Shown here: in pieces, positions 7,913-16,955 of the stretch | How positions within the stretch are numbered: position 1 is the stretch's first letter | How the letters are laid out: each line of letters opens with the position of its first letter | Origin: Reyranella soli | GTDB taxonomy: Bacteria > Pseudomonadota > Alphaproteobacteria > Reyranellales > Reyranellaceae | Direction of reading: 5' to 3' | Assembly (NCBI RefSeq): GCF_007992495.1 | Contig: NZ_BKAJ01000136.1 | Span: 1-41,331 of the forward strand | DNA: 41,331 nucleotides | Notes under the pieces: model-generated | What the model saw: the letters and a program-made list of their open reading frames with translations, nothing else | Databases searched by the model: none | Told to the model about the DNA's origin: nothing | Made by a program: the position numbers and the translations under genes

Positions 7913-8887
7913 TCAGCGAGATCGCCCAATCGGTTCACCGTCGGCATCAAAGAGTGCGCTCTTGCGGGGGCCGGGTCGGTCATCCTGTCTTCTCTGGTGG
8001 TCCAATTCGTCTCGCCTAAATTGATCTCTTGACGTCTGACGCGAAGACCAAACCGTGAGGGCAACGGCAACACAGCTGAAGAATCCTGTAACGAGCGCCG
8101 CCGCAACAACCTCCCAACGAACTCGACTTTCCGTCTCCTTGTTCACGCGATCGATGTGCGTAAGCAGTATTGTTATCATTTGTCGATCAAGTTGCTGCTG
8201 CTGTTCCAACTTGGCTTGCGCAAGCCTTACTTGTTCCAAACCTTGTTCTGCTTCGGAACGCACTTCCTTAACACGCTGCACGTCGTGGGTGGCTTCGGAT
8301 AAGACTTGCTGCAGCACCAAAACCTGTTGCTTGGCTTCAGTCTCATCGAGCAATAGAGGTGATGTGGGATCCTTCGCGCGCAGCAGCCTGTAATACAAAG
8401 CCTCACGTTCTTCTGGAGGGAGGTCAAAAAACGGCTCTAAGAAGTCTTCCTGCTGGGCCACTGACATAGCAACCCATTCATCTGGTACCAATAACGGGCG
8501 TAGTCGGCGTGCGAGTTCGACAGGACCTATTTGGAGGCGTCGGACGTCTTCTAGGCTTTGCAACATAGTACGAATTTCTAGCTTCTGTTGCTGCACTTTG
8601 GGCCAATCTTGGAGCTCGTCTATCCTGATCTGTATATTTGTAGCCTGTTTAGTCACCTGCGCTTCTTGCGCATTCGACATGCTCACCGCTCTATTGAGGG
8701 TGGTTTCGAGTTGCGCGACGGCGTTTTTGAGCGTTGGGTCATTGGCTGATGCTCTTGCTCGCGGCAACTGAAGATCGCTCTCGCTAATCCGCGATTCGCT
8801 CTTGAGTCGGTGAAGCTCAAAAATGACAAATGCTACCGCGACGATCAGCGGCGAAGCGATTAAAAGCGATTGCCAAAAGCGTCTCAT
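7913..8887 (-). CDS. Hypothetical membrane-anchored coiled-coil protein
   Basis: About 324 aa. A short N-terminal basic stretch (MRRFWQ) is followed by a TM helix (LLIASPLIVAVAFVIFEL). Then come a long soluble region with heptad-like helices (about 50-240; e.g. AKQQVLVLQQVLSEATHDVQ, EQVRLAQAKLEQQQQLDRQM) and a second TM helix (VVAAALVTGFFSCVAVALTV) before a charged tail (RRDELDHQRRQDDRPGPRK). I chose ATG 8887 because it begins directly before the first TM helix; an upstream ATG (8929) adds 14 unconvincing residues. The topology suggests a large coiled-coil loop on one face of the membrane, as in sensory or defence-associated membrane proteins, but no family is recognised. Confidence 0.68.
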   Translation of the reverse strand: MRRFWQSLLIASPLIVAVAFVIFELHRLKSESRISESDLQLPRARASANDPTLKNAVAQLETTLNRAVSMSNAQEAQVTKQATNIQIRIDELQDWPKVQQQKLEIRTMLQSLEDVRRLQIGPVELARRLRPLLVPDEWVAMSVAQQEDFLEPFFDLPPEEREALYYRLLRAKDPTSPLLLDETEAKQQVLVLQQVLSEATHDVQRVKEVRSEAEQGLEQVRLAQAKLEQQQQLDRQMITILLTHIDRVNKETESRVRWEVVAAALVTGFFSCVAVALTVWSSRQTSRDQFRRDELDHQRRQDDRPGPRKSALFDADGEPIGRSR

Positions 8888-9075
8888 GCTCGCCCGCAAC
8901 TCCGCAGAAAGACCCTCAACCAAACACACGAGACTAGCTGGTGCTCGGCTGCCTTGTCGACGGCGTCAGACGCGGTCGAGCCGTCGGTGCACTCATATTG
9001 GCGGTCGGCGTAGTACAAGCCTTTGAAATGCCTCTGGCCAACAAATGCTTTAAGGGCCCCCAGGAGTTCTTCCCT

Positions 9076-9332
9076 CTAAGCCGGAGGCCCAAAGATCTCC
9101 GGCAACCCCTCATGAAAAGTCCGATCGATGTCGCGCCTTATCTCGGCCTTCAGTTCGTCAACAGACAATGATGCCGGGGTCGTAGAAGTATTCGCCCTCG
9201 CCTTTTCCGCTTCTATCTCCCGCTCGACGCCCGCGCTTGACGCCGTCATCCATTGGTCAAAGCTCCTGTCGTTAGCCTCGAAGCCAGCCGGGGTTGCTCA
9301 CAAGCAGCCTCGAAGGAGGCTCGGTTGGACAT
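9076..9332 (-). pseudogene. Possible decayed small gene
   Basis: The minus strand starts with MSNRASFEAA (ATG complement of 9330-9332) and is closed by TGA at 9246-9248. Another frame continues with AGFEANDRSFDQWMTASSAG and a hydrophilic helical tail (LSVDELKAEIRRDIDRTFHE) to TAG at 9076-9078. The two read like one small protein broken by a frameshift, but no relative is recognised. Otherwise 8888-9452 has no supported gene. Confidence 0.28.
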
Positions 9333-9452
9333 GATGGCGGTGACACGTTCGCCTTCCCCAACGCGGCATTCGAAGGCTCGCGCCTCGGCGTGGGATCGGC
9401 GCATGCCAGTTAGCTACTTTGAACGCCCTCGCTCGGTTGAACGCGCATCAGA

Positions 9453-10118
9453 CTATGCCGCCGCTAGCAGTCTAGATACCTGCACGGGTTGCCATTCACT
9501 GCGCCCCGCTGGGGTCTTAACGCCCCGTGCCGCGAGCACCCGTGCGATCCCCGCTAGCGTCCCAACTCCGCTGCCCTGTACCTCTCGAATGACCGCAAGG
9601 GTCGTGGCGTTCGCCTTCGCGGCATAGGCTGACCGGGCGGCACGCGCCTTTGCCACCGTCTTGGCTGCGACAGGGCTGCCAAGCTTCCGGCCTCGCGCCT
9701 TAGCGGCCTGCAGAGCCGCCTTCGTGCGCTCGCTGATCCGGCGGGCTTCATCCTCGGCCACTGCTGCGAGAATGTGGAGCGTGAGCCGGCTTGCAAACGG
9801 CTGGTCGCAGGCCACGAACTCAACGCCGGCGTCCATTAGGTTTGCGATGAAGGCCACGTTGCGCGCCAGCCGGTCTAGCTTCGCAATCAACAGGGTCGCC
9901 TTGGCCTTCCGGGCCTCGCACAGCGCCTTCGCCAGTTCGGGGCGATCAGAACGCTTACCGGTCTCGACTTCGATGTACGACGCCACGATGGCCCCGCCAT
10001 GTTGGCGCGCAAACGCCTCAACGGCCGCTCGCTGGGCTTCCAAGCCAAGGCCACTCTCGCCCTGCCGGACGGTGCTTACCCGGAGATAGGCCACAAAGGC
10101 AGTTGGCTTCTTGGTCAT
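9453..10118 (-). CDS. Serine recombinase (resolvase/invertase family)
   Basis: 221 aa from ATG 10118. The N-terminal catalytic domain starts with AYLRVSTVRQGESGLGLEAQ; the Ser in RVS is the nucleophile. It continues with KATLLIAKLDRLARN (the conserved Arg-x-x-Arg) and EDEARRISERTKAALQAAKA (helix E). The C-terminal 60 residues (GVGTLAGIARVLAARGVKTP, then EWQPVQVSRLLA) form a helix-turn-helix that reads DNA. Length fits small resolvases. An upstream ATG at 10148 lies inside a perfect palindrome and is less likely. Members catalyse site-specific DNA inversion or resolution, usually for plasmids, transposons or islands. The gene stands alone, with the palindrome about ten bases before its start. 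Confidence 0.9.
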   Translation of the reverse strand: MTKKPTAFVAYLRVSTVRQGESGLGLEAQRAAVEAFARQHGGAIVASYIEVETGKRSDRPELAKALCEARKAKATLLIAKLDRLARNVAFIANLMDAGVEFVACDQPFASRLTLHILAAVAEDEARRISERTKAALQAAKARGRKLGSPVAAKTVAKARAARSAYAAKANATTLAVIREVQGSGVGTLAGIARVLAARGVKTPAGRSEWQPVQVSRLLAAA

Positions 10119-10128
10119 CGTTGGATTT

Positions 10129-10160
10129 TTACATTCTGAAATGGACATTTCAGAATGTAA
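10129..10160. promoter_or_regulatory. Perfect 14-bp inverted repeat before the recombinase gene
   Basis: TTACATTCTGAAAT, spacer GGAC, then the exact complement ATTTCAGAATGTAA. It lies ten bases upstream of the recombinase ATG, where a resolvase binding/crossover site or autoregulatory operator would be expected. The AT-rich arms stand out from their surroundings. Confidence 0.8.
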
Positions 10161-10772
10161 TATTTGTGTGATGACCCGTCAAATCCCTAGCTTCTTTTAT
10201 CCATCATTCCACAAGCGCGCTGCACTGCGGAGTGCTAACCGACGCTAGGGCTGCTCCGTCATTTTGAATTCGCGATACAGGTTAGCCCATTCGCGTTCCA
10301 TAAGGCCTTAGGCGTAGACCGCCTCCCAAATCCGTAAGTCCTTCGATGCCTCGACACGCAAACGCCCATCCAGGATGCTGCGTCGACCGATCGCGAGTGA
10401 CAACGGGCGGTTCAAAAATGCCAACTTTCGGATCGCTGTGTGACTCAACCTCTTCCGGCAGGCGTCACGAGCCGCAGCGGCTGAACATCGGCGATGGCGA
10501 GCTTGATCGCGACACCTTCAAAGGCGGCCCTGACCGATGGGATGATATCTTTCGCGCCATTAGGCTAGTCCGTTCTTGCGGTGTGAAGGCGATCGCGCAA
10601 GGTGCGGGGAAGGGGTAACTTACCTTGCCGACGTTCTCACCAACGACACACTCGACGACAAAGAGCTTATCGAGCTTCGCGACGAGGGCCTGCTGAAGAC
10701 CGTGGCCAGCAGCCTATCGCCTGTATCCGATTGATCGTAAACTTAGCTCCTTAACAACTTGGAGTATGAAAG
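10161..10772. other. Gene-poor stretch with coding relics
   Basis: No intact gene. From about 10480 to 10735 there are protein-like pieces in two plus frames: GDGELDRDTFKGGPDRWDDI, then, after a shift near 10610, TYLADVLTNDTLDDKELIEL ending at TGA 10736. This suggests a decayed gene. The stretch also contains the promoter region of the small gene at 10773. Confidence 0.35.
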
Positions 10773-10982
10773 ATGAAATATGGTGACGTGAAAGAAGTCT
10801 TAAAGATAGCGGGCAAAAGGGTCGTTGAAGTACATGTTTTGGGTGCTCAGCGAGCTTTCGTAGGCAAGGTCTCAATGATGCAGTCTCAGGAGGGAGTCAC
10901 GAGGGAGGTTATCCTGGTAGAAGGTGAGACGTCCGCGTTCATCAGCATCGAGCACATCGTCGCAATCGGCGGGACTAAATAG
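10773..10982 (+). CDS. Small hypothetical protein (69 aa)
   Basis: ATG 10773 has GGAG at 10761-10764. The product (MKYGDVKEVLKIAGKRVVEV, then HVLGAQRAFVGKVSMMQSQE, EVILVEGETSAFISIEHIVA) alternates short beta-like strands and looks like a compact small-barrel fold. It ends in IVAIGGTK. The late I-E-H-I-V-A-I pattern resembles small RNA-binding barrels, but this is only a fold impression. Codon use and ribosome site support a real gene. It stands alone between the recombinase and an empty stretch, and no function is assigned. Confidence 0.6.
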   Translation: MKYGDVKEVLKIAGKRVVEVHVLGAQRAFVGKVSMMQSQEGVTREVILVEGETSAFISIEHIVAIGGTK

Positions 10983-11620
10983 CAACTCTTCGGCCACTAC
11001 TCGACAAGTCAGGTGGCAGCGTCGGTGTTCCCTAGCTGAGAGAAAGGGGCATGTCGAGCTCCTCGTTTTGAGCCTGCCGGGCACCGCGATTCGACAAAGG
11101 TCATCGCACACTGGCAGCCTTCAGCTGATGCAGCTGCGCTACCTGATTGACGCGGGCTGGTCGATCGTATGCCAAGTGAAAGCCGCTCCCGCTACGGCTG
11201 AACATCACCATCCGCCCGGAAAAGCGATGATCTACGGTCTGTACTCAATTGGTTGTGGCGCGTGGTAGCTTGGCGTGATTCAAGCTCCTGAATCTGGGAG
11301 CAGTCCTCGAGCGTGACATGAGGATAGGGATGGCAGACAATCGCCGCAGGAACGCGCTCCTCTTTGAACCACTGCGGATGGTCGATGGTGCTAGTACGGC
11401 CTACCATCGGGTTCAGATCACCATAGCTGCTGCGCTTACCGATGCCTCCTCTCGATAGGCTGATCCGTGCATCTGGTCACCCGCTTAAATAGAAAGCCGC
11501 AGATGAAAGTGCGAACAATTCTGGACACCACCTCGAGCGGTGCCGGTCCAATTCTTCCAACTTCGGTCTGTGGCAGAGACAGGACTCCTGCACACCTAGC
11601 TGCGAATCGCCAGGCCGCGA
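10983..11620. other. Gene-poor stretch; one doubtful minus-strand frame
   Basis: No gene I can support firmly. A minus-strand frame at 11192-11407 (71 aa, MVGRTSTIDHPQWFKEERVP, then AAIVCHPYPHVTLEDCSQ) looks protein-like in its first 43 residues and may be a relic, but has no recognised family. Several stops interrupt all frames in 11408-11620. Confidence 0.35.
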
Positions 11621-13714
11621 CTACTGCGGAGGCAGCTTGGCTTTAGTCACATGGATGACACCGTTCTCCCATGTGAGGTCGGGCTTCGTGACTTCGGTTT
11701 CGCCTACCTTGAGGGTCTGGTTCTCGACCGTGACGGCGAATGATTTGCCGTCGTCCATTACCAGGTTGGGCGTCGCTTTGGCGCCGCTGGCGAGCAGTTT
11801 CTTCTGTGCATGATGATGGCGGAACCAGGTCTCGAAGGTCGGCTTCCGGGCGTCCAGCATGTCGGCCCACCACTGCAGCGTTGTGTCGCTCAGCGCCTCA
11901 TCGGAAGGCACGACGAAGGTGAACTCGCTTTCGGCGAGCAGACGTAATCCTAGCCCGCGTTTGGCAACCAGCGAGGCGACGAGCGTGGCGCCCGCATCCT
12001 GCAGCAGGCGGGCAAGCTCTAGGTCTTCGGTCTTTGGTCCGTCGGTATCGTCAGGCTTGTCGCCGCCGAAGATCTGCGAGCCGACTCGGCGCACCCGCCC
12101 AAACGCTTCATCGTACAGCAACCCCGACACGAAGCCGAGCAGGCCGATGAAAGCCGCGGACAATGTCGAGGGCCCATTGCGCACATCGCTAGTTAGCAGA
12201 AGGCCGGCACTACCCACCAGGTAGATGGCGAACGCTGCCAGCGCGCCGAGGAACGGAGCTATGATGATTTCGCCCCAAGCGGGATCCTTAAGGCGATCCC
12301 ACCAACCCACTGTCGACAGGCGCAGGATGTTGAGCGTTAGCGCGCCCAACGCACCGATCAACAGGGTGACGAACAGCGTCTGCGCCGCCGGCCCCTGCTC
12401 GAAATAGCGCAGCAACAGCCGATTGTAAAACCTGGAGGGATCCTCCCACAGGCTTTGCCAAATGGGCGTTTCGCGCCACTTCCTTTCATCTTCCTGAACG
12501 GCGGTGACGGCCTTGCGGTAGTTGCCGACCGCGTCGCACTTCAGGGCCTGCTGCGAGTCGGCGAGGGCGTGGTCGTTCGCATCCAGCACATCGTCCATCG
12601 CCGACTCGATGTTCTGGCGGGGGACGAGCGCTCTGGTCCAGGCGTCATATCGCGCGAGCACCTCGGCGCCCGGTTGGATGCGCTTTTTGGCCTCCTCGAT
12701 CCGCTCGTCCAATTTCGTGAGGCTCCTTTCCAGCGCCTTGATCCCCCCGCCCACCTGGTCGAACCGGGGCTTGGAGGGTTTGTCCCCGTTGAGCAGTTCC
12801 AGATGTTCCCTGGCGGCTGCCTCATAAGCCGCCTTCTTCTCCTTCCACTGAGTTCTTAGCGATTCGACGACTTGGGAGTTCGCAGCCTCAACCAAACTGC
12901 CCGGCATTGCCAGGTTCTGATCAGCATCGTCGACGTTGAACGCCGCCCCGTTTCCGCCTGTGAGCTTGGCGATGATCTCCGGTCGCAGGACATCTTTGGC
13001 TTTCTCTTTCAGGAAGTCCGAAAGAATTTTTTTCTGCGCGCTCATGTCCCGCGCAGCGGCGTCAAGAGCCCCCTTACTGCCATCGAGCGCCCGATAAGCG
13101 GCTAGCGCGGCGTTGTACTTGTCGGCAGCTTTGTCATAGGCCGCCTTCTTATTCGCCCACTCATCCCGCAGCGGTTGGGCTCCTTCGGGCTTCACCCCGT
13201 CGGCCAAGTTGCCAGGCGTGGCTAGATCCTGCTCGGTGACTTCGACGTTCAACTTCTCTCCAATTTGCGCCGTCAGCCTGAGGACGACGTCCGCCCTCAG
13301 AACCTTCGGGCCCTTCTCCTTCAGGACGGTCGACAACCCTGCTTTCGCGGCGCGCACGTCGTTCTCGGCGTCGCGCAGCGTTGCGCGATGGCCATCAAGC
13401 ATTCGATACAACGCAATGATGTCGCGCTCGACGCAACGCATCTCGAACACCAGGGCGACGACGGCTTCGCGATCACGCCTCTGGGAAACCACCATGCTTT
13501 CGAGGCTCCCGGCACTCTTTGCCTGCAGCTCGGCATCGATGGATCGTCGCGCGATGAAGTGCGAGTAGCAGTCGAAGGTCACTCTCAGGGTGCCGGCGAC
13601 GACGAACAGCAACACTGCGTACTTGAAGAAGCGGCGCAAACTCTTTTGGGCGGAGGCGATTTTTCGGCCGCCATTCGTGGCAGTTGCATCGGTCGGGCCA
13701 GTCGTATCAGTCAT
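11621..13714 (-). CDS. Multi-TM coiled-coil protein with C-terminal fasciclin (FAS1) domain
   Basis: 697 aa from ATG 13714; an upstream ATG adds 56 residues without support. A cytoplasmic-looking head precedes TM1 (about 31-49). A large helical region follows with two diverged copies of an 80-residue unit, about 127-210 (LKEKGPKVLRADVVLRLTAQ) and 231-310 (LKEKAKDVLRPEIIAKLTGG). Both contain D(Q/L)-N/D-LA(T/M)PG and a W-x-x-KKAAY segment. TM2-TM4 lie at about 445-465, 481-508 and 517-535. Residues 565-695 form a FAS1 domain: FTFVVPSDEAL, FRHHHAQKKLLASG, VTVENQTLKVG and NGVIHVTKAKLPP. FAS1 domains act in cell-surface adhesion. Placing one at the end of a membrane coiled-coil protein with internal repeats is unusual. 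The gene is divergent from a lipoprotein gene. Confidence 0.85.
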   Translation of the reverse strand: MTDTTGPTDATATNGGRKIASAQKSLRRFFKYAVLLFVVAGTLRVTFDCYSHFIARRSIDAELQAKSAGSLESMVVSQRRDREAVVALVFEMRCVERDIIALYRMLDGHRATLRDAENDVRAAKAGLSTVLKEKGPKVLRADVVLRLTAQIGEKLNVEVTEQDLATPGNLADGVKPEGAQPLRDEWANKKAAYDKAADKYNAALAAYRALDGSKGALDAAARDMSAQKKILSDFLKEKAKDVLRPEIIAKLTGGNGAAFNVDDADQNLAMPGSLVEAANSQVVESLRTQWKEKKAAYEAAAREHLELLNGDKPSKPRFDQVGGGIKALERSLTKLDERIEEAKKRIQPGAEVLARYDAWTRALVPRQNIESAMDDVLDANDHALADSQQALKCDAVGNYRKAVTAVQEDERKWRETPIWQSLWEDPSRFYNRLLLRYFEQGPAAQTLFVTLLIGALGALTLNILRLSTVGWWDRLKDPAWGEIIIAPFLGALAAFAIYLVGSAGLLLTSDVRNGPSTLSAAFIGLLGFVSGLLYDEAFGRVRRVGSQIFGGDKPDDTDGPKTEDLELARLLQDAGATLVASLVAKRGLGLRLLAESEFTFVVPSDEALSDTTLQWWADMLDARKPTFETWFRHHHAQKKLLASGAKATPNLVMDDGKSFAVTVENQTLKVGETEVTKPDLTWENGVIHVTKAKLPPQ

Positions 13715-13966
13715 CCGAGTTACCCCAAAAGAAAAACCCTGGCCACGGTCGCCATACCGCGCCTCCCACGCGAGAGTGAGGCGAGAGGGGGCCGGTTGAA
13801 TGTGGCAAGTGCCACACGCGCTTTTAGCCACCGCGCGAGAATAAAGAAATAACGGATTGCGGCTGGTAAAAATAAAGTCCACGTGATTGTTCCGTGAGAG
13901 GACAATCGCGTTTTAGTTGCGGGTACTAACGATCGCCTATACACTTAATGGAAATCGGGGGATGCA
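13715..13966. promoter_or_regulatory. Divergent promoter region
   Basis: This 252-bp gap separates the FAS1 protein (minus) from the lipoprotein (plus). A candidate plus-strand promoter is TTGCGG (13916-13921) and TATACA (13937-13942) with a short 15-bp spacer. An imperfect inverted repeat, ATTGTTCC and GGACAAT (about 13884-13905), lies in the middle and could serve as an operator. TCGGGGG precedes ATG 13967 as ribosome site. Confidence 0.35.
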
Positions 13967-15247
13967 ATGAGATTTGCGACAATTGCAGCGCTTTTGTGCG
14001 CGGGCGCCGTCGGCGGTTGCGGCAGCTCGGCTCAATTGATCGGTGTGCCGCCCTCACTGCAGCAGTCAAATCTCCTGGCGGAGGACGATCTACAGGAGCG
14101 GATGGTCACGGCGCTGATCAGGAAAGCTAATCTTTCCCTGCCAGAATTGAAATCCAATCCGGCGCGTTGGAAAGACGTCGCCGATGCCGGTTTGTTGGAG
14201 GTCGACATCCAGTGCGACCGTTACCTGGCCGCGCTCTTTACCTTCGAACGCGAGCAACGAGCAGGTCGGCAGATCCTGACAGCGGCCGGCGCCGGTACGG
14301 CGGCATTCCTCGGCCTGACCGGTGCGGCCGGGGCCACGGTCGCCATCGTTGCCGCCGCTTTTGGGCTGGCCGCAAACGTCTTCGACGCCGGGGCTGGGTC
14401 GGTGTTGTTTACCGTCAGCCCGGCCGCTGTCCGCGCGGTCGCGGTGCGCGGCCGGCAGGCCTTCCTCGCGGGTATCGATCGGAAGCAGATCACTTCGCGA
14501 CCGCTCATGATGATCGCTGTGCAGGGCTACCTGGCGCAGTGCACGCCCGCCGCCATCGAGGCCAACATCGACAATGCGGCGACGGGCGCGCCGTCGGTAT
14601 CGAACATAGACACGGCGCTGAAGGCCGCGGCGCTGGCCGCCCCCTCTGCGTCGATCCTGCAGAATCCGACGATTTTCATAACAGCGCCTGTTGCGGGTCC
14701 AGCGAAACCTGCCGATGTGAAGACGCCCGACAAACCTGGCAACGTCACGGCAGCCGAGTCGGAGTTCATACGAACGAAGGCCGACGCACGGAGAGTGCAG
14801 ACCGCCCTGGGCACCACAGCGGATGGCGATCTCGGCCCAGCCGGCGCCACGCCCCCAGGCGAAACTCGTTTGGCTATCTCGGAATACAACACGGGTCTGC
14901 TGCGCCGCGACAAGGCAACCGGTGTGGGGCGCGATGTCATGGATGGAAAGGAAGCGATCTATACTAACCTGGCAGCCAGCGGCGCGCTGGCGACAGGCGG
15001 CTTCAAGTCACCGTTCGAACGCGCCCTAATGGGCAATCGGCTGGACTGTGTCTCGGTCCGGCCAGCCATCCGATCCGTACACGGGCCCGTGCCTTCGCCG
15101 GATGCTTCCGATGAGGAGTGCGTGAAGATTCTGCGGGAGGCAATTGTCAAGAGGCGCGGGGACCCTTCCATGCCCAAACCCATGGGCCCGGCCGACGCTC
15201 TAGATTCGGCGCTCTTCGACAAGGGCCCGCCGTCGCGGTTTCAGTGA
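13967..15247 (+). CDS. Hypothetical lipoprotein
   Basis: 426 aa. Residues 1-18 (MRFATIAALLCAGAVGGC) form a lipoprotein signal with cleavage before Cys18; Gly at +2 predicts the outer membrane. Residues about 105-150 are Gly/Ala-rich and hydrophobic (AAGAGTAAFLGLTGAAGATV, then AIVAAAFGLAANVFDAGAGS), like a glycine-zipper membrane hairpin. After a Pro/Lys-rich linker the C-terminal half has a repeated acidic/helical pattern ending in SVRPAIRSVHGPVPSPDASD. No known family is recognised. The gene is divergent from the FAS1 protein gene, and the lysozyme-domain gene begins 4-13 bases after its stop, so these two form an operon. Confidence 0.85.
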   Translation: MRFATIAALLCAGAVGGCGSSAQLIGVPPSLQQSNLLAEDDLQERMVTALIRKANLSLPELKSNPARWKDVADAGLLEVDIQCDRYLAALFTFEREQRAGRQILTAAGAGTAAFLGLTGAAGATVAIVAAAFGLAANVFDAGAGSVLFTVSPAAVRAVAVRGRQAFLAGIDRKQITSRPLMMIAVQGYLAQCTPAAIEANIDNAATGAPSVSNIDTALKAAALAAPSASILQNPTIFITAPVAGPAKPADVKTPDKPGNVTAAESEFIRTKADARRVQTALGTTADGDLGPAGATPPGETRLAISEYNTGLLRRDKATGVGRDVMDGKEAIYTNLAASGALATGGFKSPFERALMGNRLDCVSVRPAIRSVHGPVPSPDASDEECVKILREAIVKRRGDPSMPKPMGPADALDSALFDKGPPSRFQ

Positions 15248-15260
15248 AGGGATGGCCGTC

Positions 15261-16955
15261 ATGACAATCTTCATCGTCAAACAGCAGACTGACGTATTCA
15301 AAAGTACGGACGAGCTTGTGCCTGTTGGCGACAAGCTCAAGCCTGGCGATCTATTCCGCGGAGCCCTGTCAGCGACAGACTTCGAGCTGGTCGACAAACT
15401 GGACGAGCCGAAAGGCGTCGTCAGACTGGACCACGTGATGCGGGGGCCTGCCACGCTGCCATCTATCACCACGGACGTAGGCAGAACGCTGTTCTGCTGG
15501 GCAGCAACAATCCACGCGCGGAAGACGAAGGCGGACCGGAACTTTCTTGTGTCGGTCGCCTACTATCTGTCGGACAAGCTCGGCAAATTCGCCAACGATC
15601 AAAGGATCGGACCTTTTCGCTACAATCTCACGGAATGGCTCGCGGCAGTCGAGGCCAATAAGGAGTCTGGTGTCCAACCGGAGGGCCTGTTCGATCCGGC
15701 ATGGCAGGTGACGATGGCGGCGATCCGAACTGGCAATGCGATGAAGAAGTTTGCCGATGACCACAACAAACGGTCGCCGCTCCCGGTGGAACTCTTCTTC
15801 TACGAGCGCCTCGGTGAGGAGGCGCTGACGCTTCTGAAGCTTGAACCGGCGGAGCCATGCTCAAAAGCTTTCGCCGTTGCGCCGCCCGCCGGCAGTTACG
15901 GCGCGGAGATCAAGGACCGCAAGAGCGGTGACGTGATCAAGGAGGTGACGGACGGCTTGAAGGCCGGCTTTGTCGCCTCGCGCGCGGATATCGCGCAGCT
16001 GGAGCCGAACTTGCGCTTCTTCAACGACGAGGATTTTGCCCCATGGCTCACCGTGGCGCGGGTAATGACTAGCGACAATCTCGCAATTCAGGCGACCACA
16101 CTTGCAGGGACCTTCATGACTTTCCCGCAGGCGTTGGGCCCCGCCGACCGGCGCTCAGCGGCGTTCGTCGCCTTTTGCCTCGTCGAATGTGGCGTCGCCG
16201 AAGCCAAGCATAGTGTGCCTGAGAACAACAAAGCTGGATTGCCCGATACCTGGAAGGTCTGGTCTGCGGCGGCGGAGACTCCCGAGCGTCCAGGCACCAT
16301 CGTCGTCACCAAGCCCGTTGATGGCAAGGCGAGCGTCGGCATCCTCGCCGAGACGCCGAAGGACACGGACACTGACTACAAGGTCTATTTTTGCAGCGAC
16401 GAAGGCACGGTCAGCGTGGATGTGAAGCCCATCGCGAAGGACAAGATCGAGACGCTACGCTGGCTTGACCTCACCGGCACTGCTGCTGCCGTTGACCCGG
16501 CCGCGCTGGCCCTCGCGCCCGCCACGGTTCAAGGGACCATGGAGCTGGCACGGAAGGCGTTCACGAGGCTCCGCAAGGCGGGATGGACCAAGGAACAAGC
16601 TTGCGGAATCCTCGCGAATATTCAAGCCGAGAGCAGCTTCGACCACAATAACATCACAGGCGATGGCGGCGATGCCCACGGTCTCTGCCAATGGCATCAG
16701 GATCGGCGGAACGATTTCGAGGCCGAGTACAAGCGCCCGTTCGCAGGTTCGAGTTTTGACCAGCAGATCGATTTCATCACTTTTGAAATGGACCACAAGG
16801 AAAAGAAAAGGGCAGGGGACCCTCTAAGGCAGGCTAAAACTCCCGCTGACGCCGCAAGAATCGTTTGCACTGAGTATGAGCGGCCAAACGACAAGCCGGG
16901 GGAATCAGCAAAGCGCGTACCCTTGGCGGAGGCGTACGCAGCCGTGCTTCTATAA
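15261..16955 (+). CDS. Protein with C-terminal phage-tail-type lysozyme domain
   Basis: About 564 aa. I prefer ATG 15261 because AAGG lies ten bases upstream; ATG 15252 is in frame but only one base from it. The N-terminal 410 residues are of unknown type: no signal peptide, WAATIHARKTKADRNFLVSV early, and a beta-rich part before the last domain. The last 145 residues match the tail lysozyme family (Phage_lysozyme2): AFTRLRKAGWTKEQACGILA, NIQAESSFDHN with the likely catalytic Glu, GDGGDAHGLCQWHQDR, a Q-x-x-F-I-T-F-E helix and YERPND. Such domains cut peptidoglycan at the tip of phage tails or tail-like machines. No other tail genes are nearby, so use as an exported effector or wall-remodelling enzyme with the preceding lipoprotein is an inference. 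Confidence 0.85.
   Translation: MTIFIVKQQTDVFKSTDELVPVGDKLKPGDLFRGALSATDFELVDKLDEPKGVVRLDHVMRGPATLPSITTDVGRTLFCWAATIHARKTKADRNFLVSVAYYLSDKLGKFANDQRIGPFRYNLTEWLAAVEANKESGVQPEGLFDPAWQVTMAAIRTGNAMKKFADDHNKRSPLPVELFFYERLGEEALTLLKLEPAEPCSKAFAVAPPAGSYGAEIKDRKSGDVIKEVTDGLKAGFVASRADIAQLEPNLRFFNDEDFAPWLTVARVMTSDNLAIQATTLAGTFMTFPQALGPADRRSAAFVAFCLVECGVAEAKHSVPENNKAGLPDTWKVWSAAAETPERPGTIVVTKPVDGKASVGILAETPKDTDTDYKVYFCSDEGTVSVDVKPIAKDKIETLRWLDLTGTAAAVDPAALALAPATVQGTMELARKAFTRLRKAGWTKEQACGILANIQAESSFDHNNITGDGGDAHGLCQWHQDRRNDFEAEYKRPFAGSSFDQQIDFITFEMDHKEKKRAGDPLRQAKTPADAARIVCTEYERPNDKPGESAKRVPLAEAYAAVLL

Noticed and set aside
10346..10618. A 90-codon plus-strand gene
   Set aside because: First half has no protein character; only a central piece resembles coding sequence and seems to continue in another frame, so it is treated as a relic.
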